Of a DNA stretch of 57,301 bases, positions 1 through 8,012 are shown one piece after another. Each line of letters opens with the position of its first letter. Within the stretch, counting starts at the first letter, position 1. Made by a program: the position numbers and the translations under genes. The notes under the pieces were generated by a model. It searched no databases and had not been told where the DNA came from. It saw only the letters and a list, made by a program, of their open reading frames with translations. Source of the DNA: Gemmatimonadaceae bacterium (lineage in GTDB: Bacteria > Gemmatimonadota > Gemmatimonadetes > Gemmatimonadales > Gemmatimonadaceae); NCBI GenBank assembly GCA_036273715.1, contig DASUHB010000052.1, positions 1 to 57,301 of the forward strand. Direction: 5' to 3'.

Positions 1-172
1 TGTCGAGGTCCCAAAGTGCACCGCTGGGCCTCGACGCCCGAACTATGATGGAAACCCCGACCGCCTAACCGCCTAACCGACGACGCCACGGTCACTTCCC
101 ACCCATCGATCAGACGGAGGCAACGGAAGGAGTCAGTTCACGCAGGAAGACCCGTTAGGACTCGCGGGCGGG

Positions 173-700
173 ATGAATACGTACGGCTTTGCCAGCGGCG
201 ATCCTGTCAACTTTAGCGACCCGTTTGGACTCAGTTGTCTGGTCCGGGGCAACTGTACGCAGTCAAATGGGGGGGTCGAGGAAGCCGATGCGCATGAAAG
301 GTGGGTCAGGAGCGCTCAGGGAGTAGTCGACGATGCTGGATTCGGCGATCCTATCGCTCTGTTATCTGGAGGCGAAGAGGTAGAAGAGGGTAAGGCTGCG
401 GTCACTGCAGTAGAAGAGGGCACCGTAGTAATCGGTGAGAACATGAAAGACCGCGTTATACCATATGCCGAAAAGATCGGAGCCAAGTATTATAACGCGG
501 TGGGGAAGCGTGCCGAAAACTGGATGGCGAACAACAGGCGCTGGATTGAGAGAGCGATGAAGGCGGGGAAGAAGGTCGTGGACATCGGCGAGGATGCGTC
601 GCGCACAAAGCGCAGCGACGCCTACCAGATGGAAACGCGCACCCTGCAACGCAACAACTATCCGGTGACCAAGGATCCTCAACCGCCTTCTGAACCGTAG
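173..700 (+). CDS. Orphan Rhs C-terminal toxin tip, 5'-truncated
   Basis: The frame is open from base 77, just after an in-frame TAA, and begins with only the last part of an Rhs core: FTQEDPLGL, then GFASGDPVNFSDPFGL. In Rhs polymorphic toxins the DPxGL motif marks the end of the conserved shell and the start of the variable toxic tip. Here about 135 unrelated, charged residues follow, including GENMKDRVIPYAEKIG and a final segment with DIGEDASR and YQMET. I cannot name the toxin fold. The YD-repeat shell and the secretion signals are missing, so this is a displaced tip of the kind that recombines with a full-length rhs gene elsewhere. ATG 173 lies inside the core motif and may not be a real start. 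A likely immunity gene follows 31 bp downstream. It could equally be a dead remnant. Confidence 0.6.
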   Translation: MNTYGFASGDPVNFSDPFGLSCLVRGNCTQSNGGVEEADAHERWVRSAQGVVDDAGFGDPIALLSGGEEVEEGKAAVTAVEEGTVVIGENMKDRVIPYAEKIGAKYYNAVGKRAENWMANNRRWIERAMKAGKKVVDIGEDASRTKRSDAYQMETRTLQRNNYPVTKDPQPPSEP

Positions 701-731
701 CGGTATGTGTACTCGGACCAAATATCCCACA

Positions 732-1256
732 ATGAGCATCGACTTTCGATCTACCGTTGAAAAATCGTTTGCACCTGTCACTGCAGCTCATGCGCTTCGG
801 CTCTTGAGAGAGGACTCTGATCGCTTTGGATCGGAAGTCGTTATGGGGAACATGACCACAGCGTTGAGGTTTCGCTTGGAGCCGCGCGAAGGGCTTTTTG
901 TTTCCCTTCTCCGCCTTCACGACTCAGGGATTCCCAGTCGCGACCTTGACGACAGGATGCGCGATCCCATCAACGGCTTTGACGTAGATGACCTAATTCA
1001 GCTGCGGGCGCCGCGGTGCGCTGTTTCTTCCAAAGCGCCTTTAGGTGACGAAGCGCTCCAGGCAGCACTACGTGGCTATGCATTTTTCCTCAGCGAGAAC
1101 GGGCAGGACGTCCTTTCCGGTGACTTCTCGGTCTTTTCTGACCTGGCACGGTGCGTCGCAATGAGAATCAGACACTCTCGGCGCGAGGGTTACAGTCTAG
1201 GTCCGGACTCCCTGCGTTTCCTCGAAGCCGCTGATCTTCTTGAGGGATCAGACTAA
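732..1256 (+). CDS. Putative immunity protein paired with Rhs tip
   Basis: This is a 174-residue acidic cytosolic protein with no signal peptide or membrane segment. I chose ATG 732 because its product starts MSIDFRSTVEKSF; an upstream start at 705 adds nine unconvincing residues. The middle (about residues 35-95) has a beta-strand-like pattern with LRFRLEPREGLFVSLLRL, then a helix-rich C-terminus. Small immunity proteins often look like this, but I recognise no named family. The functional call rests on position: it directly follows, on the same strand, an Rhs tip, which is where the cognate immunity gene sits in polymorphic-toxin loci. Confidence 0.5.
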   Translation: MSIDFRSTVEKSFAPVTAAHALRLLREDSDRFGSEVVMGNMTTALRFRLEPREGLFVSLLRLHDSGIPSRDLDDRMRDPINGFDVDDLIQLRAPRCAVSSKAPLGDEALQAALRGYAFFLSENGQDVLSGDFSVFSDLARCVAMRIRHSRREGYSLGPDSLRFLEAADLLEGSD

Positions 1257-1430
1257 CTGCAGTCGCCGCGTTGCAGCATGCGTCAATGCTTAGCGCAGAT
1301 CCGATCGAGTGAATTTTGGTGCGAGCTGTTTCTCGAAGGCCTACGCGGGAAACTGCGATCGAGAAGCTTCGGAACCATTTCAACGATATGCCGAGCGAAG
1401 CATCAAGTGTGCGCGGGACTATCTCACGGC

Positions 1431-1910
1431 CTACCGACGTCCGGCGAGATTCACGTAGGTGATGTCCACGTGCCACTGCTCGTGCGTGCGGAGTGGCTGC
1501 ACGAAGCCCGTGCCCTTGCGCGAGGGTCGGTGGTTCCAGCGATCGAGCACGCCCGCCGCGCGCAGCACGCGATACACGGTCGCCGGGCTCACTGCCACCA
1601 CATCGGCATCGAGCATCATGAACGTCAGGCGGCGATAGCCTTCCGGCGCGTGCGTGTCGTGGTAGACGAGAATCGCCTGGCGCTCCGCCGGCGTGAGCCA
1701 GTGATTGCGCGGCGTCTGCCCGTTGTGCGTGTGTTCACGCGGCCGTAGCGCTCCGCCCAGCGATAGAACTGCGTGGGCCGAATGCCTAACTGCCCGAGGA
1801 CCACCGCGTGAGAGACTCGGTTCGGGCGCTGAACTGGCGCAGGAAGTCGACGGGCGTATCGCGGAGATCGGGAGGCACCCATCGCTGTCTCAGCTCTCCC
1901 CAAGTTTTTT
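1431..1910 (-). pseudogene. IS3-family transposase OrfB, frameshifted and truncated
   Basis: Joining two frames on the minus strand recovers a normal N-terminal half of OrfB. It has an HTH region (QLGIRPTQFYRWAERYG), the segment TPAERQAILVYHDTHAPEG, the HTH_21 region (SPATVYRVLRAAGVLDRW) and the start of the rve integrase core (EQWHVDITYVNLAG). The frame breaks near 1810, and the gene stops right after the first catalytic Asp (in VDITY), so the second Asp and the Glu are missing. It cannot encode an active transposase. Confidence 0.85.
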
Positions 1911-2282
1911 TTTCAACGCGAGATACTCTTCCGACACCTCGGCGATGACGGCGTCCTTCTTCGCGAGCTTGGCCTCGAGCGCGGCGATCCGCGCGCGCTC
2001 CCCGGCCGCCGTCTGCGCCTCGCCCCGCCGCGTCCGGCCATCCTGGAGCGCCGCGCTCAGGTGCTCGAGCGCCTGGCGCTGCCAGAGATAGAACAGCGTG
2101 GGCTGGATGCGGTACTCGTCGCAGAGGTCCGACACCGGGATCTTGTCCACCAGATCGCGGCGCAGGATCGTCGCCTTCTCCTCCGGCGTGAACGACCGGC
2201 GACGCGCTCCATTCTCTCCAGGCTCTCGACTCACCGACTCCTCCGTGGTCGCAGTGCATGGTGTGGGGCCGGTCGGAGTCAC
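1890..2282 (-). CDS. IS3-family transposase OrfA
   Basis: The 130-residue product has the IS3 OrfA layout. A helix-turn-helix of the HTH_Tnp_1 type (about residues 29-75, with RRRSFTPEEKATILRR and a second helix PVSDLCDEYRIQPTLFYLWQ) binds the IS ends. A leucine-zipper-like coiled coil follows to the C-terminus (ARIAALEAKLAKKDAVIAEV). The frame ends KKKLGES beside the A9 slippery run. A -1 slip there would enter orfB at WGELRQRWV, the usual way IS3 elements make the OrfAB fusion. This gene looks intact, but the element it belongs to is broken. Confidence 0.85.
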   Translation of the reverse strand: MTPTGPTPCTATTEESVSREPGENGARRRSFTPEEKATILRRDLVDKIPVSDLCDEYRIQPTLFYLWQRQALEHLSAALQDGRTRRGEAQTAAGERARIAALEAKLAKKDAVIAEVSEEYLALKKKLGES

Positions 2283-2318
2283 ATTTCAGCTGAGGCCGGA
2301 CGTGACAATGGAACAGAT

Positions 2319-2349
2319 AACTCGCCTAACTACTGCGGTTAGGCGAGTT
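2319..2349. repeat. Perfect 12-bp inverted repeat built on GCCTAAC
   Basis: AACTCGCCTAAC, a 7-nt loop, then GTTAGGCGAGTT. The arms are perfectly complementary and each contains one copy of the window-wide 7-mer. It lies just upstream of the IS3 orfA start, outside any gene. It could act as a terminator-like hairpin, but no T-run follows on either strand. Confidence 0.9.
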
Positions 2350-2462
2350 CCGAGGCGTCTGCGCAGCGCGGCCTGGCCCTACCTGGCAACCTCAACTATA
2401 CAATAGTAGTTCGGTGTATGTTTGGCTCTACGGCGACGGACGTTTCCAATCGGCGAATGCCG

Positions 2463-2702
2463 CTACCGATCGCCCCGCCGCTCGGCCGCCTCGGGATTCG
2501 CGTCGCGCTTGGCTAAAGACGCAGGCGGTTTCCCCGCCCGACAGTCCACGCACATCGCGGCCGCTCCCAAATCCACCGCCATCCGCCGCAACCACGATCC
2601 ATGAAGATGTTCGGGGCACAGGATGCGCTGACACCGCGCGCACACGCCGCCCGCGCCGGGCTCGAAACGAGCGCGGCATGCGTCGCAGTCGATCGTCCAC
2701 AT
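2463..2702 (-). CDS. Small zinc-ribbon protein
   Basis: This is a 79-residue protein with four zinc-ligand pairs in order: CDAC, CARC, CPEH and CVDC. The spacing suggests two interleaved zinc knuckles. I chose the ATG at 2702 (MWTIDCDACRARF) because the metal-binding region starts at once; a GTG at 2759 would add 19 residues with no domain character. No family name is recognised. The next gene upstream on the same strand is also a zinc-ribbon protein, so both could act in nucleic-acid or protein binding, but no function can be assigned. Confidence 0.6.
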   Translation of the reverse strand: MWTIDCDACRARFEPGAGGVCARCQRILCPEHLHGSWLRRMAVDLGAAAMCVDCRAGKPPASLAKRDANPEAAERRGDR

Positions 2703-2861
2703 CGACTTATGAAAGATGCGAAGCCCAAGCATTGGCTGAACGATTGATCCGTCGCCCACACGGAGACAGGGGCCCCGCCGCCGTCAGTCGACGATACATG
2801 GCGAAAGATAACCCCGCAGCGCCCGCCGCAGAGTGAACCGGGCTGCCCCGCGTACCGATGC

Positions 2862-3281
2862 CTAACTCTGGGCCGACGACTGCACCGCCCCGCACTCCCG
2901 GCATTGGTCCGCCCCCACGTGCCGCAGCGCCTTTCCGCACTTCACACACGGCGCACCGTATTGCGACACCACGTGATGCCACACGAGGTTCGGGTCGGAC
3001 TCCGCCACGCCCGTGAACATCTCGTAGCCCACCGCGAGATGCCGGAGCTTCCGTTGGGCAGGCGTCGCATCGGCGCGCAACGGCAGCGGCGCCGGCAGCC
3101 CGCGCCGCACGCGCTCACGCTCGATTACGGCCATCCGGTTCGCCTCACCGCCGCCCGACCGATGCGACTCGACCAGCACGGCCCACTCATCATCGTCCAG
3201 CATCGGGAGGTCGCGCCGACACCGCCAACACCAGAGCGTTTTCACGAGACGTGCACTCGGAAGAGGAAACCTGCGCTGCAT
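2862..3281 (-). CDS. Zinc-ribbon protein of unknown function
   Basis: This is a 139-residue protein with a metal-binding pair at each end. The N-terminus has CWRCRRDLPMLDDDEW and the C-terminus has CVKCGKALR followed by CRECG. Between them is a helical segment with HLAVGYEMFTGVAESDPNLVWHH. Two CxxC pairs near the C-terminus suggest one complete zinc ribbon there, while the N-terminal CxxC may need a partner. I recall similar conserved hypotheticals in GC-rich soil bacteria but no function. It is a monocistronic-looking minus-strand gene just downstream of tag. Confidence 0.7.
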   Translation of the reverse strand: MQRRFPLPSARLVKTLWCWRCRRDLPMLDDDEWAVLVESHRSGGGEANRMAVIERERVRRGLPAPLPLRADATPAQRKLRHLAVGYEMFTGVAESDPNLVWHHVVSQYGAPCVKCGKALRHVGADQCRECGAVQSSAQS

Positions 3282-3319
3282 CGGTCCGTCATCGCATCCG
3301 CCCGCTCCCTCCTAACGCC

Positions 3320-3928
3320 TCACGCGCGAGTCCGCAACCGCCGGCCGCCGGCCGTCGCCTCGCCGCCGACCTCGCTGCGCCGGAAGCACCCGACCAGATG
3401 GTCGTTCACCAACCCAACGGCCTGCATGAACGAGTAGCAGATCGTCGTGCCGACGAAGTTGAAGCCGCGGCGCTTGAGATCGGCGCTCAAGGCGTCGGAC
3501 ATGGCGGTGCGCGGCGGCACCTCGTTCTGCCGGCGCCACTGCCCAACGATCGGCGCACCTTCGACGACGCCCCACACGTACGCGTCGAAACTGCCGGCCT
3601 CGTTCTGCACGGCCAACATCGCCCGCGCGTTGCGCACCGCGCTCTCGATCTTGAGTCGATTGCGCACGAGACCGGGATCCTCGAGCAACCGGCGCTGCCT
3701 GGCCGGCGTGAACCGCGCCACACGCTCAGCCTCGAAGCCCTCGAACGCCTCGCGATACCGGTCCCGCTTGCGCAGGATGGTCTCCCAGCTCAACCCGGCC
3801 TGCGCACCCTCGAGCACCAGGAACTCGAGCAACGTCCGGTCCTCGTGCACCGGCACGCCCCATTCGGCGTCGTGATACGCGATGCCTAACGGCGTGGCGG
3901 CCCACGCGCATCGCGTCCGCTCGGTCAT
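3320..3928 (-). CDS. tag: DNA-3-methyladenine glycosylase I
   Basis: The product cuts N3-methyladenine from alkylated DNA, starting base-excision repair in the cytosol. The 202-residue length is normal for Tag. Family motifs run in order: CAWAATPLGIAYHDAEWG at the N-terminus, with the conserved Cys and Trp that help form the pocket; LEGAQAGLSWETILRKR, the helix-hairpin region; and GFNFVGTTICYSFMQAVGLVNDH near the C-terminus. Tag proteins bind zinc through Cys and His ligands near both ends; candidates here are Cys7, His19 and a C-terminal His/Cys (VNDHLVGCF). Its start overlaps the stop of the upstream gene (ATGA), so the two are co-translated. Confidence 0.95.
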   Translation of the reverse strand: MTERTRCAWAATPLGIAYHDAEWGVPVHEDRTLLEFLVLEGAQAGLSWETILRKRDRYREAFEGFEAERVARFTPARQRRLLEDPGLVRNRLKIESAVRNARAMLAVQNEAGSFDAYVWGVVEGAPIVGQWRRQNEVPPRTAMSDALSADLKRRGFNFVGTTICYSFMQAVGLVNDHLVGCFRRSEVGGEATAGGRRLRTRA

Positions 3929-4167
3929 GGCGCGTTGCGGGGGCCGGCACGCATGGCGCGCCAGGCCGAGCGCACCAGGAAACCGCCCACGATCACGGCC
4001 GCGGCCGCGATGATGGCGGTCATGCGACAGCGCGTACAGGTCCCGCCGCCGATCTGTGCGACCAGGATGCAGATGCCGGCGACGATGAGCACCATGCCTA
4101 ACGCACCGCCGAACACGCGCAGCGCGTGCGCTGTCGGATGCGGGTCGCCGCGCGGCTCAACAGGCAT
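3925..4167 (-). CDS. Small two-helix membrane protein
   Basis: This is an 80-residue protein with two predicted membrane helices, about residues 17-39 (FGGALGMVLIVAGICILVAQIG) and 49-68 (MTAIIAAAAVIVGGFLV). The short loop between them holds a CTRC pair that could form a disulfide or bind metal. No family is recognised. It sits between a secreted hypothetical and tag and overlaps tag by four bases. Confidence 0.6.
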   Translation of the reverse strand: MPVEPRGDPHPTAHALRVFGGALGMVLIVAGICILVAQIGGGTCTRCRMTAIIAAAAVIVGGFLVRSAWRAMRAGPRNAP

Positions 4168-4179
4168 CGCGCCGCCGCG

Positions 4180-4563
4180 TCATCGTGTCGCGACCACGCC
4201 GATCAGTCCGCCGAGCGCGGCGCCGATCCAGAACACACCCTGCTTGTACCAGGGCACCACCGGCCGCTCGATGAGTGCCACGTGGTCGGTGGTCACGCGC
4301 GTCGTCTGCCCGGTGATGAGCGCCGTAGCCTCGCCGCTGTCCACGCGCACCACCTGGAATCGGGCCACCATCGAATCGTGGTCCCGCGGGTCGACGGCAA
4401 TGCCGCGCGTGCCGCGCTTCACCCAGCCGGCGCTGTCGGTCGGGATCGTGATGGTGCTGTCGGTGGCGGTCACGATCTCGAAGCGATACGCGCCGCGCTG
4501 CGCCTGGGCGGGCCGGGCGATGCCTAACGCAGCGGCGAGAAGCGCGATGGTCAGCGCCCGCAT
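4180..4563 (-). CDS. Secreted hypothetical protein with C-terminal anchor
   Basis: This is a 127-residue protein starting with a clear Sec signal peptide (RALTIALLAAALGIARPAQAQ, cleavage after AQA). A compact domain rich in Thr, Asp and Val follows (about residues 23-95, including RTRGIAVDPRD-like and TTRVTTDHVALIE segments). A single hydrophobic helix near the C-terminus (FWIGAALGGLIGVVA) could anchor it in a membrane. The start lies one base past the rseP stop, so it is probably the next gene of that operon. Its envelope location fits a neighbour of the site-2 protease; the function is unknown. Confidence 0.6.
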   Translation of the reverse strand: MRALTIALLAAALGIARPAQAQRGAYRFEIVTATDSTITIPTDSAGWVKRGTRGIAVDPRDHDSMVARFQVVRVDSGEATALITGQTTRVTTDHVALIERPVVPWYKQGVFWIGAALGGLIGVVATR

Positions 4564-4564
4564 C

Positions 4565-5998
4565 CTAGAGGCCGAGGAGATTTTTCACCAGCCGCGTGAT
4601 GTCGTTGTACATGACGATCACGAACAGGAGCGCGATCACCGCCAACCCGAACCGCATGAGATATTCGCGCGTCCGCAGACTCAGCGCACTCCCCTTCACC
4701 GCTTCGGCTACGTTCACGAGAATCTGGCCCCCGTCCAGGATCGGCACCGGCAAGAGATTGAACACCGCGAGGTTGATGCTGATGATCGCGATCAGCCGGA
4801 GCACCATCGCCCAACCGGCCTGTGCAGCGACGTAGCTCGCGTGCCCGATCTCCACCGGTCCGCTGAGCGAGCGCACCGACAACGTCCCGTTGAGCAGCCG
4901 CCGCAGCGCCGTGACCACCGAGCCGGCGATGCCCCACGTCTCTTGCCAACCGGAGCCGAGCGCCTGCCCAACGGAAATCGGCAGATGCTCGATGTCCGAC
5001 CGCTGGTAGGCACCGATGATCCCGGTCGGCGGACCGCCATCCTCCGCGGGCACCGAGTCCGGTCGCACCGTGATCGTCTTCCTCGCGCCCTGCCGGATCA
5101 CAACGAACTCGACTTTCTTCCCCGGCGACTGCTGCACGTGCGACGTCATCTCGTACCACGTGTGCACCGTATCGCCCGCCACGGTGACCACGCTGTCGCC
5201 GGCCGCGAGCCCGCCGCGCGCCGCGGGCATGCCGCCCACGACCTTCCCGATCACCGGCGCCAGATAGGGCACGATGGCTGACGCCACCGAATCGCGTGTC
5301 GCGCTGTTCGGCGCGCCGACCGGAATCGAAACCGTGCCGCGATTGGTGGTGAGCGTAACCGTCGGCCCCGTGGCCGAGTCGAAGCGCCGATCGATGTCGT
5401 TCCAGGATGACACGGTCCGTCCATCGATCGCACGCACCGTGTCGCCGGCATGCAGCTGGGAGAGCGACGGTGCCGATGCCACCTCGCGCACGTCACCAAT
5501 CACGTGCGTCCGTAGCAGAGGAATGCCCTCGCTGTACGCCATGGCGCAGTAGATCACAAACGCCAGCAGCATGTTCATCGTCACGCCGGCGAGCATGATG
5601 ACGAGACGCGCCGGGAGCGTCTTCGACTCGAACAGCCGGTTCTCGGGAATCGGCTTGGGACCGAACGGCGCCATCGCCTCCGGGTCGTACCAGCGCGGCA
5701 GCGCCTCGCCCTCCGTCGGACTCTCGGGCGCCGGGTGCTCCGTCCCGCCCTCGAGAATCGCCATCGACGAGTCGTCCCGCGACGCCATCCGCACGTAGCC
5801 GCCTAACGGTACCGACGCGAGCACGTATTCCGTCTCGCCCCACTTGCGGCTCCAGATCGCCGGTCCGAACCCGATCGAGAAGCGCGGCGCGTACACGCCG
5901 GTCGCCTTGGCGGCCAGGAAATGCCCCAGCTCGTGCACGAAGATCACGACGCCGAAGACGAAGATGATCGCGAGCCAGGGCAGGATGCCGCTCAGCAC
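4565..5998 (-). CDS. rseP: Site-2 zinc metalloprotease RseP
   Basis: An inner-membrane S2P protease that cleaves membrane-spanning anti-sigma factors and remnant signal peptides. At 477 residues it is slightly longer than the usual 450. The catalytic HELGH sits at residues 22-26 in the first membrane helix. Two PDZ domains follow, around residues 160-235 (LHAGDTVRAIDG) and 245-320 (LAAGDSVVTVAGD), then the second active-site motif NLLPVPILDGG in a late helix, with the Asp as third zinc ligand. The gene overlaps the end of dxr by seven bases, matching the dxr-rseP order seen in many bacteria. Confidence 0.96.
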   Translation of the reverse strand: MLSGILPWLAIIFVFGVVIFVHELGHFLAAKATGVYAPRFSIGFGPAIWSRKWGETEYVLASVPLGGYVRMASRDDSSMAILEGGTEHPAPESPTEGEALPRWYDPEAMAPFGPKPIPENRLFESKTLPARLVIMLAGVTMNMLLAFVIYCAMAYSEGIPLLRTHVIGDVREVASAPSLSQLHAGDTVRAIDGRTVSSWNDIDRRFDSATGPTVTLTTNRGTVSIPVGAPNSATRDSVASAIVPYLAPVIGKVVGGMPAARGGLAAGDSVVTVAGDTVHTWYEMTSHVQQSPGKKVEFVVIRQGARKTITVRPDSVPAEDGGPPTGIIGAYQRSDIEHLPISVGQALGSGWQETWGIAGSVVTALRRLLNGTLSVRSLSGPVEIGHASYVAAQAGWAMVLRLIAIISINLAVFNLLPVPILDGGQILVNVAEAVKGSALSLRTREYLMRFGLAVIALLFVIVMYNDITRLVKNLLGL

Positions 5999-7137
5999 GG
6001 GAACATCTCCCGCACGTGCGTGCGCGCCGCGAGGTCGGCGGCGACGAGGGCGTCGCGCGTGTCGCCGGCCGCTCCGCCCAACGCGTCGAGCGCCGAGGCG
6101 ATGGCGCGCGGCACGTCGCCGAAGGCGATGCGGCCGTCCAGGAACAACGCCACCGCCTGCTCGTTGGCGGCGTTGAACACGGCCGGCGCGGCGCCGTCGC
6201 GGCGGCCCGCCGCCAGGCCTAACTGCAACGCCGGAAAGTCCGCCGCCCGCACGCGCTCGAACGTCAACGGCGACAGCTCCACCGGGTCGAACGGCGGCAC
6301 GCCCGTGTCCGTTAGGCGCGCGGGATGCGTGAGCGCGTACAGCACCGGCAGCTCCATGCTCGGCACGCCGACCTGCGCCAGCACGCTGCCATCGACGAAC
6401 TCGACGAACGAATGCACGACGCTCTGTGGATGCACGACCACCTCGATCTGATCGTACTCGAGCCCGAACAGGAAGTGTGCCTCGATCACCTCGAGCGCCT
6501 TGTTCGCCAACGTCGCGCTGTCGATCGTGATCTTGCGACCCATCCGCCAGGTTGGATGCTGCAGCGCATCGGCCACCGTCGCCCGCGCCACCCGTTCACC
6601 GGGCCACGCGCGGAACGGACCGCCCGATGCCGTAATGATGAGACGGCGAACGTCGCCTGCGTCCCGACCTGCCAAGCACTGCAAGATCGCGCTGTGCTCG
6701 CTGTCCACCGGCACCACCTCGCCGCCGCCCCGGCGGCAGGCCTCCTGCACTAACGAGCCGGCCATGACCAGGGTTTCTTTGTTGGCCAGCGCCACGCGCT
6801 TGCCTGCGCTCACCGCGGCCAATGTCGCATCCAGGCCGGCCGCGCCGACCACCGCGTTGATCACGATGTCGACGTCGCTCCGCTGCGCGGCCGTCACCAG
6901 GCAGTCGGCGCCGCACGCCCACTCGCTCTCGGGATCCACACCGTTGCAGACCAGCCCGACGAACGTCGGCCCGAACAACGCGACCTGCTCACGCAGCAGC
7001 GCGGCATTGCGGAAGGCCGTCAGGGCGCGCACGCGAAACCGCTCGGGATGACGCTGCAGCACACGCAGCGCCGTCGTCCCGATGGAACCGGTCGACCCCA
7101 AAATGGCGACGCCGAGCGGACCGGCTGCGGCAGTCAT
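5992..7137 (-). CDS. dxr: 1-deoxy-D-xylulose 5-phosphate reductoisomerase
   Basis: Converts DXP to MEP with NADPH, the second step of the MEP isoprenoid pathway. The 381-residue product starts with the dinucleotide-binding motif GVAILGSTGSIGTTALRVL. NKETLVMAG and the metal/substrate-binding VPVDSEHSAI follow, then the catalytic-loop region with ASGGPFR and the helix HPTWRMGRKITIDSATLANK. dxs, the preceding step, is at 46208-48100 in a separate operon. It overlaps cdsA by four bases and rseP by seven, so all three are translationally coupled. Confidence 0.96.
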   Translation of the reverse strand: MTAAAGPLGVAILGSTGSIGTTALRVLQRHPERFRVRALTAFRNAALLREQVALFGPTFVGLVCNGVDPESEWACGADCLVTAAQRSDVDIVINAVVGAAGLDATLAAVSAGKRVALANKETLVMAGSLVQEACRRGGGEVVPVDSEHSAILQCLAGRDAGDVRRLIITASGGPFRAWPGERVARATVADALQHPTWRMGRKITIDSATLANKALEVIEAHFLFGLEYDQIEVVVHPQSVVHSFVEFVDGSVLAQVGVPSMELPVLYALTHPARLTDTGVPPFDPVELSPLTFERVRAADFPALQLGLAAGRRDGAAPAVFNAANEQAVALFLDGRIAFGDVPRAIASALDALGGAAGDTRDALVAADLAARTHVREMFPC

Positions 7138-8006
7138 TGGATGGCGGGGAGCAGCACGTGCGGAAACGTGAACACAAGGTACGCGACGGGCAGCGCGAAG
7201 AGCAGGCCGTCGATCCGATCCAACACGCCGCCGTGGCCGGGGATCAGGTGCGAGCTGTCCTTCATGCCCGCTTCCCGTTTGATGAGCGACTCGGCGAGGT
7301 CGCCCAAGTGGACGGCCACGCTGATCACGATGCCGAACAGAACCGCGATCGATGGCCGCATGGCGAGCAGGGCGCCGTTAGGCAGCGCCCATTTCGCGTA
7401 CGCCCAGCTCGCCACCGCGCACACCACCAAGGCGCCGAGCGCGCCTTCCACGGTTTTGCCCGGGCTCACCGATGCAATCAACTTGTGCCGTCCCATCGAC
7501 CGCCCGACGACGAACCCCGCCGTGTCCGAGATCCAGGTGAGCACGAGCGGATAGACGAGCAGCACCGCGCCGGCCTCGCGGCCCACCGCGTAGTTGTGAT
7601 AGCGCAGCCCGTAGGCGAAGCTCAGAAAGCCCGCGCCGTACACGAGGCCGAACATGGTGACGGCCGCCGCCCCGATGGGCCGGCCGCCCGGTCCGCGCGC
7701 GAAGATCGCGAGCGCGAACACCGCCAGCGTGATCACCGCGCCTAACGTGAGCACGGGAGGCGTGAACCGCCCGACGTGGTAGCCGAACACGCCGATGGGC
7801 AGCATGAACGCGAGCGGAACACCCACCACCTCCATCGGTTCGTACGACCCGGCGCGCGCCACCTGATAGTACTCGGCGGTGGCCAGGGCGCCGGCCACGG
7901 CGAGGAGCGATGCGAGCACGAATCCGCCGGCCCAGATGATCGCGAGCACCACGGGGATGGCGACGACCGCGAACACCACGCGGGCCGTCAGATTCGAGAC
8001 CGCCAC
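7134..8006 (-). CDS. cdsA: Phosphatidate cytidylyltransferase
   Basis: Makes CDP-diacylglycerol from phosphatidic acid and CTP in the inner membrane. The 290-residue protein is a string of membrane helices. Near the C-terminus is the CDP-alcohol synthase signature, SPGKTVEGALGALV followed by GDLAESLIKREAGMKDSS and PGHGGVLDRIDGL, which carries the metal-binding Asp residues. It sits between uppS (six bases upstream) and dxr (four-base overlap), the classic frr-uppS-cdsA-dxr-rseP order. Confidence 0.95.
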   Translation of the reverse strand: MAVSNLTARVVFAVVAIPVVLAIIWAGGFVLASLLAVAGALATAEYYQVARAGSYEPMEVVGVPLAFMLPIGVFGYHVGRFTPPVLTLGAVITLAVFALAIFARGPGGRPIGAAAVTMFGLVYGAGFLSFAYGLRYHNYAVGREAGAVLLVYPLVLTWISDTAGFVVGRSMGRHKLIASVSPGKTVEGALGALVVCAVASWAYAKWALPNGALLAMRPSIAVLFGIVISVAVHLGDLAESLIKREAGMKDSSHLIPGHGGVLDRIDGLLFALPVAYLVFTFPHVLLPAIQ

Positions 8007-8012
8007 GTTCTG

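Larger units (their letters stand above)
1431..2282 (-). mobile_element. Decayed IS3-family insertion sequence
   Basis: The segment holds a complete orfA and a broken orfB on the minus strand, joined by a run of nine A residues (1905-1913, seen as T on +) that matches the programmed -1 frameshift site of IS3 elements. OrfB is interrupted by a second frameshift near 1810 and cut off at 1431, just after the first catalytic Asp of the DDE integrase core. No terminal inverted repeats or target duplication are recognisable. The element should be unable to transpose. It sits beside the orphan Rhs tip. Confidence 0.85.

Noticed and set aside
3935-5281. 448-residue + strand open frame
   Set aside because: Antisense to rseP and two small genes; Arg/Pro/Thr-rich with no domain character.
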